Assembly: GCA_050084515.1 (NCBI GenBank)
Contig: CM114274.1
Span: forward strand, 1,426,001 to 1,490,000
Direction of reading: 5' to 3'
Length of the DNA: 64,000 bases
DNA from: Blasia pusilla
Taxonomy: Eukaryota > Marchantiophyta > Marchantiopsida > Blasiales
Below are positions 20,760-32,960 of this stretch, one piece after another; position 1 is the first letter of the stretch, and each line of letters begins with the position of its first letter. The translations under genes and the position numbers were made by a program. The notes under the pieces are model-generated. The model did no database searches and was not told the origin of the DNA. It worked only from the letters and a program-made list of their open reading frames with translations.

Positions 20760-22390
20760 CTTCAGCTTCAAAGTCAACAATGAAAGTGCTCCCAGCTCGG
20801 CCGAAATAAAAGTGCTTAGGCTTCATTGTTATCAATAGTGTCTAGAAGTTATGAAGTAACTGATGTGAATTGGCCATCATTCTTGGCACGGAAAATTTTG
20901 AGTGACATCAAGACTTTCAAGTGCCTACCAAGAAAGATAGCTAAGGAGAGGTAGGCTTGCTTAGAGGTACAATTGATGATTTTTGTGAACAAACGTGGTA
21001 CATATTGCTATTATTTAATAATAAAAAGAAAGATATGAAAAAGGATTTCAAAGTCCTTATAGTTGGTCTCCCCAAGGCCAAAGGAGAAGGAGCAAAAGAA
21101 AAACTTGTGGGTCCCAAATAAGCAACGAGGATGGCAGGATGATGGAAGATGAAGATCAAGCCATAAGAACAACACTCGTTGTGGTGGGGCACATTAGTAA
21201 TCCCCAAAAAGGAAATGATCTGGCTTTGGCACCCAAGGATGAGAATCATCCAAAACTTGATGTTTCTATTGAGGACTATTTTTTCCACCTTAAGTTTAGA
21301 AAATTGTAGCTGAAAAGAGGAAAGTACAAAAAGTAAAGCCAAGAGTTTTCTCATGGACTCCATTTCACATGAGGAAAAAAATATCCATAGTAAGAAATAC
21401 GTAATAGGTCTAGAATATATTATTAGAAAAAATGATGAATTGACAATAGACTAAGCTATCATGATAGTTTGTAATGCCATTTTGGGAAAAGTTCAACAGA
21501 ATCCGGAAAGGAAGAATGAAGCAAAAACTACAATAGATGGAAACAATAGAGAAACATATATGTTAAAAAAAAGGCAAAGTTAAAAGAACTTGGCTAAATC
21601 TTCATAGATCCGCCATCCACCGAGCCTCTTATGGAGAAAGATACCCAAATAGATGTTTGTGAGATGCCAAAGACTCCTATGTATATTTTCAAAAGACTAT
21701 GAGATAGGTACCATGGATGCAAATACAAGAGTACCAAATTTTTGTTTGTGTTTGGATGATCAAACTCTATACAATATGGAAAATATCACCATAATTCTTG
21801 ATTTCAAAAATTCTTGTGTATCAATATTAAATTCCTTACGAAGGAGAGATATTGGGAAAATCTGAATGGACAAGGGGACACCTCCATTGAACTCAAAATC
21901 AGAGGAAATATGTCCCTCGTATGTCACGACCATAGTGTAGGAATGTGCCTTGTCGAAAGTGATGACATTTACACAATGTAATGCGTTGAGGAACACTATG
22001 GAAATGGCATACACATCCTTAATCCTATTGAGTATGATGCAGATTTCCTTGCCAGTGGATCCAAACTTGGTGCATTGGTGGAGAAGTTGAATGGAGGTTT
22101 CTATGGCTTGGAAGGAGAGCAAAATGGGGAAGGTGAATGTAGAACCCTGTAAGATGAAATGGATAGCAATAAGCCTTTAGAAGATCCATCTATGGGATTG
22201 GGATTCCCTATTGATTAATCATCAAATAGATAATAATAAGGAAGTCGCAAATTCATTTGTGGAGTCATTGGAAGATGATGGACCTTATACTTTGTTCATG
22301 GAGCATATTTTTCTACAATTCTCCCAAAGATGAAAAAAAGAAGAAGGGCCAAGGACACTTGAAGAGGTTGTGATTTAGAAAAAAATTGAG
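20760..22390. other. AT-rich region with short unrecognised frames
   Basis: No gene can be supported. A plus-strand frame near 21930-22150 reads HSVGMCLVESDDIYTM, stop, then NGIHILNPIEYDADF and GALVEKLNGGFYGLEG, which looks like once-coding sequence but matches nothing I know. Confidence 0.3.
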
Positions 22391-22393
22391 ATT

Positions 22394-23006
22394 TTGATTG
22401 AGACAAAAGGAGAAAGAGTAATAATGTCTCAACAAGAGGATTGTAGAGAATGTTCGAGAGTAGTAGTAAAACACTGTGGACTTGATTGCCCAAACCCATT
22501 CAAGCTTGTTGAGTGCTCCAAAGAAGAAACGAGTCGATTCTTGAAAATGTTTACCACTAGGAGGATGATGGGGGAAAATGAAGATACTTTGAGGAGGATT
22601 GAGACAACAAGAGCGCAAATGTTACAGATTTTTTCTTATAGACTTCACTTGGAACCCTTTGAGGATTTTAGTACTCTTAGATCAAGTATCACTAAAGCGC
22701 TTCAAGAGAAGGTTGGAAAGGCTACACTCTCTACATGTGACACCTCGTCCTCCTACCTTCGAGAGACTGATTGATCACATACAAGAAATGAGTTGTTTAC
22801 GTCAGCATGAGAGAATGAGGTTAGACAAGTATATTGTAGATCTTGAGGAAAAGCTAGTATATAGCCACCACATATCGTGGAACTTACACAAAATTTTATA
22901 CCTAGGGGTTTGTATAGACAACATCCCATTATGTCTGACCACAAATATTCCTTGGGAACATCATCTTCAACGAATAGAGTTTGCCTCTAAATCTACAAGG
23001 AGATAA
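22394..23006 (+). pseudogene. Unrecognised coding remnant with one frameshift
   Basis: Two overlapping plus-strand frames (22394-22774 and 22599-23006) are best read as one product with a frame change near 22720: a Cys-containing start (ECSRVVVKHCGLDCPNPF), a helical middle (LRRIETTRAQMLQIFSYRL) and RLIDHIQEM...LDKYIVDLEEKL. The second frame ends at a stop at 23006. No family recognised; mobile-element origin is likely from context. Confidence 0.3.
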
Positions 23007-24498
23007 GAATCAAAATTAGTTGTTAGGGTGAAACTAATGAACCTAAACATGGAAGGAGGACTTTAGTTGGCGGAAAAATGATTCTTAGGATACAAATTTT
23101 ATGATGGTTTTGGATTTGTTGATTTGTGAGAATCTGGTGATGTGCCAATATTCATTGTGAAGAGTGTGGAGTTTGGTAGCAATTGTAACCTTCAAGAAAT
23201 CATTCCTTTTGGACTTTCTGGGTTTGACATTTATAGATAGTTGTTGATCTTGGAAACTAGCAGATTATTGTTGAGACTACAAACTCTCCACCCCATGGAC
23301 TTTGAAGAATTTGGGTAATGGCACCTTCTTATAGACTTGTTTCACATGAATAAGTGGTTGTGAATGTTTTGGTAGGATGGTAAATATTTTGTGTCGCCTA
23401 CCTTGTGAATTTGCAGATAAGTGCCAAGACAAAGCATTTCATGTATTGATTTTTTGGCTTTGAATATTTTTTCAATCTATTGGCTTTGAATGTGATAGAG
23501 CTCTCCTCAATCATTTGGCTTTGAATGTGCTAGTAATAATTCTTATTGGGTTGGCACTTTCTTACCATGAAAAATGTATAGCTATCATAAATATCCTCTC
23601 CAACATTATCGCATACGACACATTGATAGACTTCTATATTGAGTTTCCACTCGCAAGGATTTAAAGCTCATTTATGTGATCTATGAAGTCGCAATAGCAT
23701 GATGGTGTTAGTGGCACTAGCTATATAGAGGAAGAGGGATTGATTGGCTAATTGTTTGCAATCAACAAGGTGCTATCTTGTCATATGTGAGGAAAGGGCC
23801 ATGCATAACTCCCAGTAGAGGGTGAAGTTTTGAAGTAGTTCACTTGGTTGGTAGCCTATTGTGTGGAGCTTATGTATTTAATCCTTTTGTTGAAGATAAA
23901 ATAGTGAGGCCAAAGCTCAACTTTCTCCGAAGCTTCAAATTTTCCAAAGAATTGCATCAAGATCCGGTTGTGCCAGAAAGTCCACTCCCACATCCTTGCT
24001 TCTGATAGGGCTATAGTTGAATTTCTTGCAAAGAACAATCCTTGCCAGCCATCAACCACTCAAGAAAATATCCAACCACATCAACTTCAACTCTTTTTCT
24101 AACCAATCTCCAAGAGTTTCTTGCGCTTGCAAAAAAATGACTTGTAGTGGAGATGTCACATATAAGTCCCACATAAAATGATGGCCATAAGAGTTAGCAT
24201 TTCCTTCTAATGATAGACTTCCTCTACTGTCTTAGGAACCAAAGAATCTGATTACTCAACTAGAGAGGAGTTAGAAAGAGATGGAATTATTAGGTCTAGC
24301 GTGTAAAGATTTGCAAAACTATTCGATATTTGCTTTTGGATATTTGCATCAATTTTCTACCTTGTGAACTTGCAGATAAGTTTCCAGACAAAGTACTCTT
24401 TGAATTATCTTATTTCATGAAATGTATGCAATATAGTTGCGATTGTGACTTTTTGTGGACTTCTCTCACATGAAGGTTGGGATTGCTCATGTGATCAT
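23007..24498. other. AT-rich region, no gene seen
   Basis: About 1.5 kb with direct repetition of phrases such as TTGGCTTTGAATGTG (near 23455-23530) and CTACCTTGTGAA(T/C)TTGCAGATAAG (about 23398 and 24357). No open frame with recognisable content. It forms the target flank of the copia element. Confidence 0.5.
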
Positions 24499-24811
24499 TG
24501 TAGAAAACTACTAAAGAAGCATAACTGGTGGGAAACGGCTCTCACACTCACACACCATCATGGACAATGAAATTTTGTAATGAGAGAATGAGTGGAGGCT
24601 CGTCCCCTTCTAAATTATGTAGGGTATGTACAAGAAACCCTACCCCTAATCTTAACCATAGTCTCAAGTTAGATTAATTATGATTAACTAACCATAGTTA
24701 AGATAATTGCGCTTAACTGACTAACCAAGATTAAACTTCCCTACTTCTTGTGAGTACCAAATGTAGCAGTTTAAGTGTCTCAGGAGCTTGACTCTAACTC
24801 AATCTTCAATA
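24499..24811 (-). repeat. 3' LTR of copia element
   Basis: TGTAGAAAAC ... TCTTCAATA on the plus strand, aligned along its length with 29164-29474. Confidence 0.9.
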
Positions 24812-24820
24812 TTTCCCCTC
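24812..24820 (-). other. Polypurine tract of copia element
   Basis: GAGGGGAAA reading on the minus strand, directly before the 3' LTR; the usual start of plus-strand DNA synthesis. Confidence 0.75.
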
Positions 24821-25081
24821 AAGCTCATATCGATATCTCTAACGTCTAAATCGTTTCTAAACATCTCAAACTTATCTCTAGAAAATACCTTTGTAAAGAT
24901 GTCAACAATTTGCTAATCTGTACCTATATATACAAGATCAATTTCTCCTGCAAGCATTTTCTCTCTCATAAAGTGATAGTGCATCTTAACATGCTTTGTA
25001 CAAGCATGAAACACAAGGTTATTAGCAATTTTGATGCTACAAATATTATCTACAAATATTGTCTACATATATTACACTAGG

Positions 25082-25700
25082 TCATAAGTTACTAAGACTA
25101 ATCTCAACAAGTAATTGATAAAGCCACACCGCCTCACATGCTGCATTGGTTGCTCCTCTGTATTCAGCCTCTGTTGAAGATAAAGCAATTGAAGGTTGCT
25201 TCTTTGAAGCCCAACTCATAATTGCGCTTCCCAAGGTAAATGAATAACCAAATGTGGAATGTCGATCAGACACACTTAATGCCCAATCAACATTTGTGAA
25301 TCCTTATAATTGTAAACTCGGAGAAGGTTCAAATTGAAGCCCAAATTGAACAAAGAATTTCACATACCGCATAATCCTCCTCACAGTATAAAGGTGAGGT
25401 TTTGGAGGTGCTTGCATAAATTGGCTCACTAGGCCAACTACATAGCTCAAATCTGGCTTGGTTATAATCAGATAGATCAAACTTCCATCCATGCGCGTGT
25501 ACATATTAGAATCTGCAAACAACTCTCCTTCATCCACTCTTAGCTTCACACTCTGGTCCAACAGTGTAGAGATTGGCTTACAAGCCATCATACCATATTT
25601 TGAAAGCAGGTGAAGAGCATATTCTCATTATAGTAACCACATGCTCTCTCCAATCTTGATAAACTCAATACCAAGGAAATACTTGAGTTCTCCCAAGTCC
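25082..25700 (-). pseudogene. copia RNase H region
   Basis: Frames read LFADSNMYTRMDGSLIYLI, TKPDLSYVVGLVSQFM and, after a stop, SWASKKQPSIALSSTEAEYR and AACEAVWLYQLL. The SSTEAEY and KKQPSIALS motifs are diagnostic of plant copia RNase H. In-frame stops (after PSPSLQL and before KYFLGIEF-type sequence) mark decay. Confidence 0.85.
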
Positions 25701-26720
25701 TTCATATCAAATTCTTCTTGTAATTTAAGTTTGACTTGTCAACAAACAACACAATGATAACCGTATGATCTTGTCTTCTCAAGACATATATATAAAAAGG
25801 AGTCAAAATCACATACTCTAAAACCCAACTCTTGTAGGACATATGTAATCTTCCCATGCCAAGCTCTTGGAGCTTGTTTGAGCCCGTATAGAGCTTTCTT
25901 CAACGTGCATACGCAGAATGAAAATTTGGGATATCTATATCCAATTGGTTGAGTCATATATACCTCCTCATATATAGATCTTCATTTAAGAAGGCATTAT
26001 TAACGTCGATGTGATGTAATCTCCACTTCTTACTTATTGTAATCGCAACCACTATTGTCGTAGTCGCCATCTTTGCAACATGGCTAAATGTTTCCTCATA
26101 ATTGATGCCATATTGTTGTGCATAACCCTTAGCCACCAATATTGCTTTGTATCTGTTAATTGTACCATCTTGATTGCGTTTGATTTTGTAAATCCATTTG
26201 CAACCAATAGCTTCCTTACCGAAAAGTATATCAACCAGCTCCCAAGTCTGTTGAGTCAAATGGATTAAAGCTATGGAGGAAGAGCTTTAATCCATTTGAC
26301 TCTACTTGCAGCTTCTTCAAAATAACTCGGCACCTGTTCTTGAAGGATAGGCATCATATATGCATGATATGTTGCAAGGAAACTTTCATTTATGAATCTA
26401 TGAACAGGATGTGTGACTCTACTTGATCTACAAAATTGTTGTTTAGAGGTAGATGCCTTTGACACGTGACTCAAACTCTGACTAGTGTCAACAGACTGAA
26501 GTCGTACTCTTCCCGCCCATGGACTCACAGATTTAAGTGAAAAATCTAGGACCTCTCCTAATCCTACACTAGTATTTGGGGAATTTGAAGGCAATGTCCG
26601 TTGATTTACAATCATATTCTCTCTCTCAACAGACAAGTTTAGAGACGGAATAGGCTCGAATGGAGCATACCATGACTTTATCTCATCAAAGACAACATCG
26701 TGACTAATAATAAGCTGCAT
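25701..26720 (-). pseudogene. copia reverse transcriptase region
   Basis: Contains LISHDVVFDE (connector to integrase), WELVDILFGKEAIGCKWIYK, YEETFSHVAKMATT, HHIDVNNAFLNEDLYM and KKALYGLKQAPRAWH, all standard copia RT blocks in order. The catalytic YVDD loop is lost: the frame reads VLFVD and then joins KSNLNYKK-type downstream sequence, so a deletion removed the second Asp and its surroundings. Confidence 0.88.
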
Positions 26721-27488
26721 AGAGGATGGAATATAACACTCATATCCCTTAGTTTCATCAGCGTAGCTAATGAATATACATCTTTCAGATTTGGGGCCTT
26801 ATTTCTGGTGTCTTTCAAAAGCAACATGAGCATAACAAATACAATCAAATACTTCCAGGAAGGAAAAATTATGTTTACTTCTTGTGAAGACTTTGAATGG
26901 AATCTTATCATGAACTCTTGATGTTGGAGTTCGGTTGATTAAGAAGACTGCACACACTACAGTCTTTGTCCAATACACCTTAGGCATGTTCTTCTCATTC
27001 AACATAGCTCATGCCGCCTCAACAATATGTCGATTCTTCCTCTGAGCCACTCCATTTTGTTGTGGAGTGTAACGGCAAGTCACTTGACGTTCGAACGTAA
27101 ATATTGATCAAACTCTATTGAAAGATACTCTCCTCCATTATCACTTGGCTTTTAAAAAGTATACCCATATATACCTAGAGAAGTCATCAATAAATGAAAC
27201 AAAGTATTGGCAACCACTAAGGCTATGTTGTGATGATGTGCTTATATTACTATGGATCGATTCCAATATCTTGGACGCTCTTCTATCTTGTTTTGGAAAA
27301 TAAAATCTAGCTTTTTTTCCAAATTGGCAAGGAGGACATACCTCTAATGTAACAGGACTCGCTAATTTAGGAAGTCCTATTACTATATTAGATGATGAAA
27401 GACTTTGTAATCTTTGAAAATTCATATGTCTAATTCTCTTATGCCACATATTTAGATCTATGACTTGTTGGCCAGTTTGACCATACAT
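26721..27488 (-). pseudogene. copia integrase region
   Basis: Zinc-binding HHCC region (WHKRIRHMNFQRL ... CPPCQFGKKAR), then the catalytic core FVSFIDDFSRYIWVYFLK and, further on, EKNMPKVYWTKTVVCAVFL and LINRTPTSRV. The first catalytic Asp of the usual HSD motif is Asn (IHSNI). Frame breaks are present near 27110. Confidence 0.88.
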
Positions 27489-27538
27489 TGTTGTTTGAAT
27501 CTCTGCATAGAAACATCTTATTTGAATATTCTACCAGA

Positions 27539-27870
27539 TCAAGTTACTTTGGCTATCGTTGTCTGGTCATCCATTATTTTAATGAAACAACCATCTATGT
27601 TAAAATTTATTTGATAATCCTTTTCTACTATCTGTCTTATAGAGATCAAGTTTCTTGCAATGGTAGGAACATAGAGAACATTTCCAAGAGCACAAAGACC
27701 ATCTGATGCTATTGGAACTTTACCGGTATGCGTGATATAGTAATGAGTGTAATCTCCTGTGAGCACAATTAGAGGATCTTTCACCGACTTCATACTACTG
27801 AACTATTTAGCTTGTGAGGTTATGTGATTTGATGCACCAGAGTCAATATACCAATCTGTTGTCGAGTCTT
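27539..27870 (-). pseudogene. copia protease region
   Basis: DWYIDSGASNHITSQAK gives the DSGAS active site of copia aspartic protease, followed directly by a TAG stop and then the typical GLCALGNVLYVPTIARNLIS block. Confidence 0.88.
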
Positions 27871-27984
27871 TTTTTACCATTGCTCCCATATGATGAGTCA
27901 TGACCAAAAGGTGCTCAGTTTGTGGATGTTGTTGTTCTTGGTACTATCCTTGGTGTTGTTGCTCCACATTGTTTTGTTGTTATA

Positions 27985-28810
27985 AGGCTCATGTTCTCAT
28001 ATCTACCTTCTCTTTGAAGCAAAACTTTGCATAATGACCCTTTATCCCACAATAATTGCAAGATTTAGGGATCCTCTACTGCTAACCTCGACCCCCTACG
28101 ATTTCCACCATCACCACCTTGTGATTGTGTCTGGTATTGATTCATAATTGATTGAATGACATTATATTGAGTGTCTCTTCCTCCATATATTTGATATCTA
28201 TCACGAACACGGAAGCTTCTACCACGACCCCTACCTCTGTTTGATCCATAACCTGCAAATAGCGCACTCTTTTGTAGACTAGACGCGCTACCACTACGTA
28301 CTAGGCACATCTCTTCAATGATTAATAATGGGACGTACTCTTGAAAGGTTGGATACTTCTTTCTCACAAAGATAGAGATCTCAAAGGATTTTTAATTCTT
28401 TGGAAAGCCTTGAAGAGTGAACAAAATCAGATCATCATCTTCTTCTACCACTCCAATGCTATTCAACTGATCAAGAATATGTGTGATGCTCAAAACATAA
28501 TCATTGATGCTCTGTGATCCTTCTTCACTTTATTTCATTTTTGTTTCAATTGAAGCTTTATGGCCTTTGTAGATGTCTGGTGGATATCTGTTCCAGGCGC
28601 GAATATTCAAGTCTGTTGAGTAATCTTTTGGCTTGGCGTCATCACCTACGACAAGAGGAATACTCCATGACGTAGAATTTAGGCTTTTCACTGCTCCAAT
28701 TGAAGCATAGACCACTCCTACAAAAAAATTGACTTGAAATTTGCCAAAATTGATCAACTGTATGAAAGAACTAGTTAAAATTGGCATATAGAGAGCAAAC
28801 TTCACAACTT
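27985..28810 (-). pseudogene. copia gag with zinc knuckle
   Basis: UBN2-type gag features: INDYVLSITHILDQLNSIG, EDDDLILFTLQGFP, an RGRGRGRSFR-rich tail, and a CCHC knuckle CNYCGIKGHYAKFC near 28045-28010. Stops occur after TKMK and after GFPKN. Confidence 0.8.
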
Positions 28811-29151
28811 TTTTTCACTAATTGTTTTTTCCTACACTGAAATTATTAGTACAAGAGCTCAGAATGTCAAAATTAAGCGATTTTGGATGCATTGGAAAGC
28901 TCTCAACGAGCTCTATAAGATAGTCAAAACCATCCTTTGGTATCGTTTTGGCTGTTGCACACCTAGATTGTTAATACGATTGGGAAAGTCCTAAAAAATG
29001 CCTCCAAAGTTTTATCACCGTTAGAGCTCCACCTGAAATCAACACCCACTGAGCTCTGAACAAAATTTTCTTCTCCCACGCGGGAATTTTTCCTTCTCTT
29101 GCCTCTCTTCTCTCCTCAAACACCAAGAATTTCGAGTGATGTTCTCCTATC

Positions 29152-29163
29152 GCTGTGATACCA
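29152..29163 (-). other. Primer-binding site, initiator tRNA-Met
   Basis: TGGTATCACAGC on the minus strand, immediately inside the 5' LTR; differs at one base from the usual plant copia site TGGTATCAGAGC. Confidence 0.85.
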
Positions 29164-29474
29164 TGTAGAAAACTTCTAAAGAAGCATAATTGGTGGGAAA
29201 CGACTCTCACTCACACACCACAATGCAGAACGAAATTTTGGAATGAGAGAATGAGAGGAGGCTAGTCTCCTTCTCAATTATATAGGGTATGTACAAGTAA
29301 CCCTAACCTTAATCCTAACCATAGTCTTAAGTTAGACTAATTGTGATTAACTAACCCTAGTTAAGATAATCGCGCTTGATTGACTAACCAAGATTAACCT
29401 TCCCTACTTTGCGTGAGTACCAAATGTAGCAGTTCAGATGTCTTGTGAGCTTGAATGCGACTCAATCTTGAATA
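29164..29474 (-). repeat. 5' LTR of copia element
   Basis: Matches 24499-24811 throughout with scattered substitutions and small indels. Confidence 0.9.
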
Positions 29475-30793
29475 ATCAGTACTTTTGATCTTTGCAAACT
29501 CTAGAAGAAGCCACGATTGTGTGAATTCCAAATAGAGCATGGATTCTTCAAAAAGATTGCAAACTATAGAGAATAAAGAAACACATTTCCTTCTTTATGG
29601 ACCTTCAGAGATATCGCGGATAACGCTTACAATTTAAACATGAATTCTCTTATTTCAACATATGTATGCGATACAACTAGGTTTATCCACAAGGCCCAAA
29701 ATGATATATGGGAAGTAGACACTTATACATATTCTCTTTCTACTTTAAAGTATTGTTTATACTATCCATAACCATTTTGCTCCTCTATCTCTATATTATA
29801 GCTAGGATTACGTGTGTGGCTCCAAAGTTGGTTATCTTGTCTATAGAACCGATGGTAGTCCTCGAGGCTCCAATGTTTACCACTCAATGCCATTTAGGTT
29901 AGATGTCTCCTCTCCACTTGTGGCATTTCCATTTGGCTTGTTAACATTTAAGAAAATTTTATCTAAGCATGACACCGTTGGGAATATCAACAAACTCCCA
30001 CTTGATTCCGCAAAACTTCTCTTGATTGTTGAAGCAATTAATAAAAGTACCATTAGAGATGCTTGAAGAAAGTTGGGAATCCATACTATTTGTAGACCGC
30101 TTCACACTTGAAGTGTGGGCCTCACTTGCCTCTGGAAGGTGAAAATTCTTTGTATTTTCTTTAAACTTGCATACTCTACGATTGTGTCAAATTTTTCTTC
30201 ATATTCCATATGGATGAAATTCTTGGTTAGCGACATCCTTAGCCATTTTTTGACTTGTAGGAGGTCTTCATGGGAAAGGAGTTGCATCTAAGTTTGAAAG
30301 AAGCTACCTAATGAAGAACTCTTGAATAGGGTAAGCATAAAACATGTTTAATTTGTGCCATGTACAATTCCTTAATCTTCTAGATCTTAGATATAAAAGT
30401 GCATGCGTCCACTTGGATTTTTGAAAAATGTGTCTCTTCCATTCTTGAACACTAGAGGAGGAGGAGAGCAACCAAATTCCATACGTAAATCATTTTGCAT
30501 GAAGCAATGTAAGGCATTATTCTAGATATTTGTGGCTCCATTGTTAAAACTGAAGGTCGCAAATCTTTTCATAGGATCCCTTCCAACACATTTGTCCCTT
30601 GTCATAACATGAGGACGTACACGACCAACCTATTTCTTGTAGCTCATTCTATGTGCAAGTTTTTCTTGAACCAATTTCCTCCCCAAGCCTTACTACATGC
30701 TTCCCTCCATCCATAGAGAAAAAACCATGAGCATGATTTTCACTTGCAATATGCATGTTCCATGCTTCACTCTTATATTCATTATGGTCAAAT
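29475..30793. other. AT-rich flank, no gene assigned
   Basis: Contains a minus-strand frame around 30287-30102 (FIHMEYEEKFDTIVEYASL) and further minus-strand once-coding-looking stretches up to 30793 (NEYKSEAWNMHIASENH), interrupted by stops. They may belong to one decayed element, but I recognise no domain. The left terminus of element B interrupts this sequence at 30794. Confidence 0.4.
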
Positions 30794-30985
30794 GGGGGGT
30801 TGGTATTCTCACATGAGAGAGTAAGAGACGAGAGGAAGAGAGGAGAGTCTCTCTTTAAAAAAATGGATGGAATTTGCATCTTCTCTTCAAATTTTTTTGA
30901 CATTTTCGAAGTGTTTGTTTGCTTTCTAATTCATGAAATCTTTAGAAGAGAGCAGCAAGTGGACCACATTCGGGCCTAAACTGTC
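30794..30985. repeat. Left terminus of element B
   Basis: GGGGGGTTGGTATTCTC followed by the AGAGAGT...GAGAGGAAGAGAGGAGAG tract, GGAGAGTCTCTC inverted repeat and poly-A run as in the other copies. Continues with the shared TTTAGAAGAGAG and AGTAGACATCAGAAGACCAC subterminal blocks. Confidence 0.7.
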
Positions 30986-31574
30986 CTCCTTTTTTGAGCT
31001 TTGGAAAAAGAAGTAGACATCAGAAGACCACTGCAAACATCCTTCCATCACTCTCCATATGAGCCCAATTTGATTCACATTGCGTGTCTAATCTAGCTCT
31101 ACAGTAACCCGGGATGAGGGATATTATTGTTGGAGGACCATCGACAGATAATTTGACCAGAAGTAGCCATTTCATCTCAATGAAAGGTTCAAATAAAGAC
31201 TGACTATGGTGTCAATAGACTCCTCTGCTCTTCAAGGTTTAACTTCTCAGAAGACGTGGTTGACATTATGGACTGTTGACTCTTCATACAAAAGGCAATA
31301 AATATCCCATCTCATCAATACTCATCCATGAGATGGGATTTTCCACAACTAAACAAAAAAATCATCACTTATGGTAGCCAAACTGTTTCATGACAACATT
31401 GGATGATGTTGTCTCATGAATGGATGCATGAAGTATACCATGGACTACTGTACGTGTGACAACTTGGTTTCACCATTCTCTCAGCCATTGAAAAATGTAT
31501 GCATAAAGAAGAAAAATGTGATCGGACTGACAGGAGTGAAGAGGAACTGATGCACCCATGTCCATTCACTTAGA

Positions 31575-31765
31575 CTCTTAATGTCGGAATCCGAGAGGTT
31601 GCACCCCTTCCAACCCATCAAAATCTGACATGTTGAACCTCTTGCAACCGGCCGACAGTTCTCAACTCTTGCAGCCCGTCGAAATCCAACTCGTTGCTTG
31701 AAAGCGGGAAAAATGGAAATATGAGGAGACATCAGGCAACCCGTGAGTTTTCAATGGATTGCAAA
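31575..31765. repeat. Palindromes 3' of methylase-like gene (copy B)
   Basis: Four decayed palindromes with CAACCCGT-type arms, for example CAACCCATCAAAATCTGACATGTTG-like at about 31610. More mutated than in copies C and A. Confidence 0.7.
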
Positions 31766-32799
31766 AGCAAAAAAAGCCTCACGCCAATATCAAAGTGTGA
31801 TCGAATATAATATCAGACCATAAGCGTGAAGAGAATTGGGTGCGATAAAAAATCCACTTTATTTAAAACCGTATGCAAATCGATTATTTACATCTGATTT
31901 CTTGAACAAGAAAATATAGTCTTTGATCTCTTCAGCCTTGTCATCTACAAGAATGTTCCTAAGTCTTGTCAATTCCTCTACAATAGACTTCTCAAGGCTA
32001 GTCAACAACTCCTCTATACGGTTGTAGATTGGAATTGAGAAGGAGGGAGGATCCGAGAGCCTTGTCCCCCTAGGAACCCCGTATCTGTCCCATGTAATCC
32101 TAGATGAGTCCCAACGCCTGCCCCAACAACTGATTTTGAAGCTTCTGCAAACGGAAACCCATCGAAATCAATATTTGGTCCTTCCCCAACAACAACCATA
32201 TCTCAACTCCAAAACGCTTCTAATCCAAGGCACCAACACTCACTCGTCATCATCCAACAGCTCCTCTAGAATCATCGCTGGCCTCGCCCTTCTAATTTTT
32301 GGGATAACTCGTAGTGACGATGGCGTCACAATGTGGCTCCAATGCAGGTTCCTTTACTCATACAAGCGACTTGTTTACACCAATCATCCTCTCACAGTCT
32401 GACTTTGCCTCCCGGAAAAGTGCAAACAAGGTGTTCCTCACCTCAAGGCAAAGAATGTTTCGCCCACTCTGCCAAGCATCTCTAACACTTGCCCAAGAAA
32501 GACCGACCAAATATAGCACCAAATCACCTGGCCTTGAATATAGCTCCATCAGGGTTTGCAGGAGTGCGGGTAATTTTTCCCTCCTTCCAAGCACACGCAC
32601 CCCTTCCTCGACAACGATTCAAGGGGGTGAATTCCACAAGCTATTCAGAGTGTATCCATATGGATCAAAAGGATCCTTTATATCAAAAACCTCAAACCTG
32701 TGCTCCAATCTGATAGAAAAATATATGTAGGAGTATTTAATTTGCAAACAATACCTAAAAAAATAAGCTTAGAATCAATGGTAGGAAGAGGTCTTCCAG

Positions 32800-32960
32800 G
32801 ATCAACCCGACGGAATCCGACCGGTTGCAAATGAAAGATGTTACCAAGGCAATTTGCTTTTAGGGGTCTCTGAGCATTCAGTTGCTTTGCCCAGCAATCG
32901 TGGATGCCCAAAGTGTTGCCCATATGCAACCTGTTGGAATCCGATGGGTTGCTCGATTTC
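32800..32960. repeat. Palindromes at the exon 3/intron 3 boundary (copy B)
   Basis: Two palindromes (about 32805-32830 and 32925-32952; the latter GCAACCTGTTGGAATCCGATG-type). The second abuts coding sequence LTGGSKHELFNLQG with no sign of the KRSLKWRTAQ block conserved in copies A and C. Confidence 0.75.

Larger units (their letters stand above)
24499..29474 (-). mobile_element. Ty1/copia LTR retrotransposon, degenerate
   Basis: Complete by structure: two about 312-bp LTRs (24499-24811 and 29164-29474), a tRNA-iMet primer site inside the right LTR, a polypurine tract inside the left LTR, and between them on the minus strand gag, protease, integrase, reverse transcriptase and RNase H in copia order. 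Flanks ATCAT (24494-24498) and ATCAG (29475-29479) match at 4 of 5 positions, consistent with a 5-bp target duplication. The LTRs have visibly diverged and the frame carries stops, so it is an old, inactive insertion. Confidence 0.9.
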
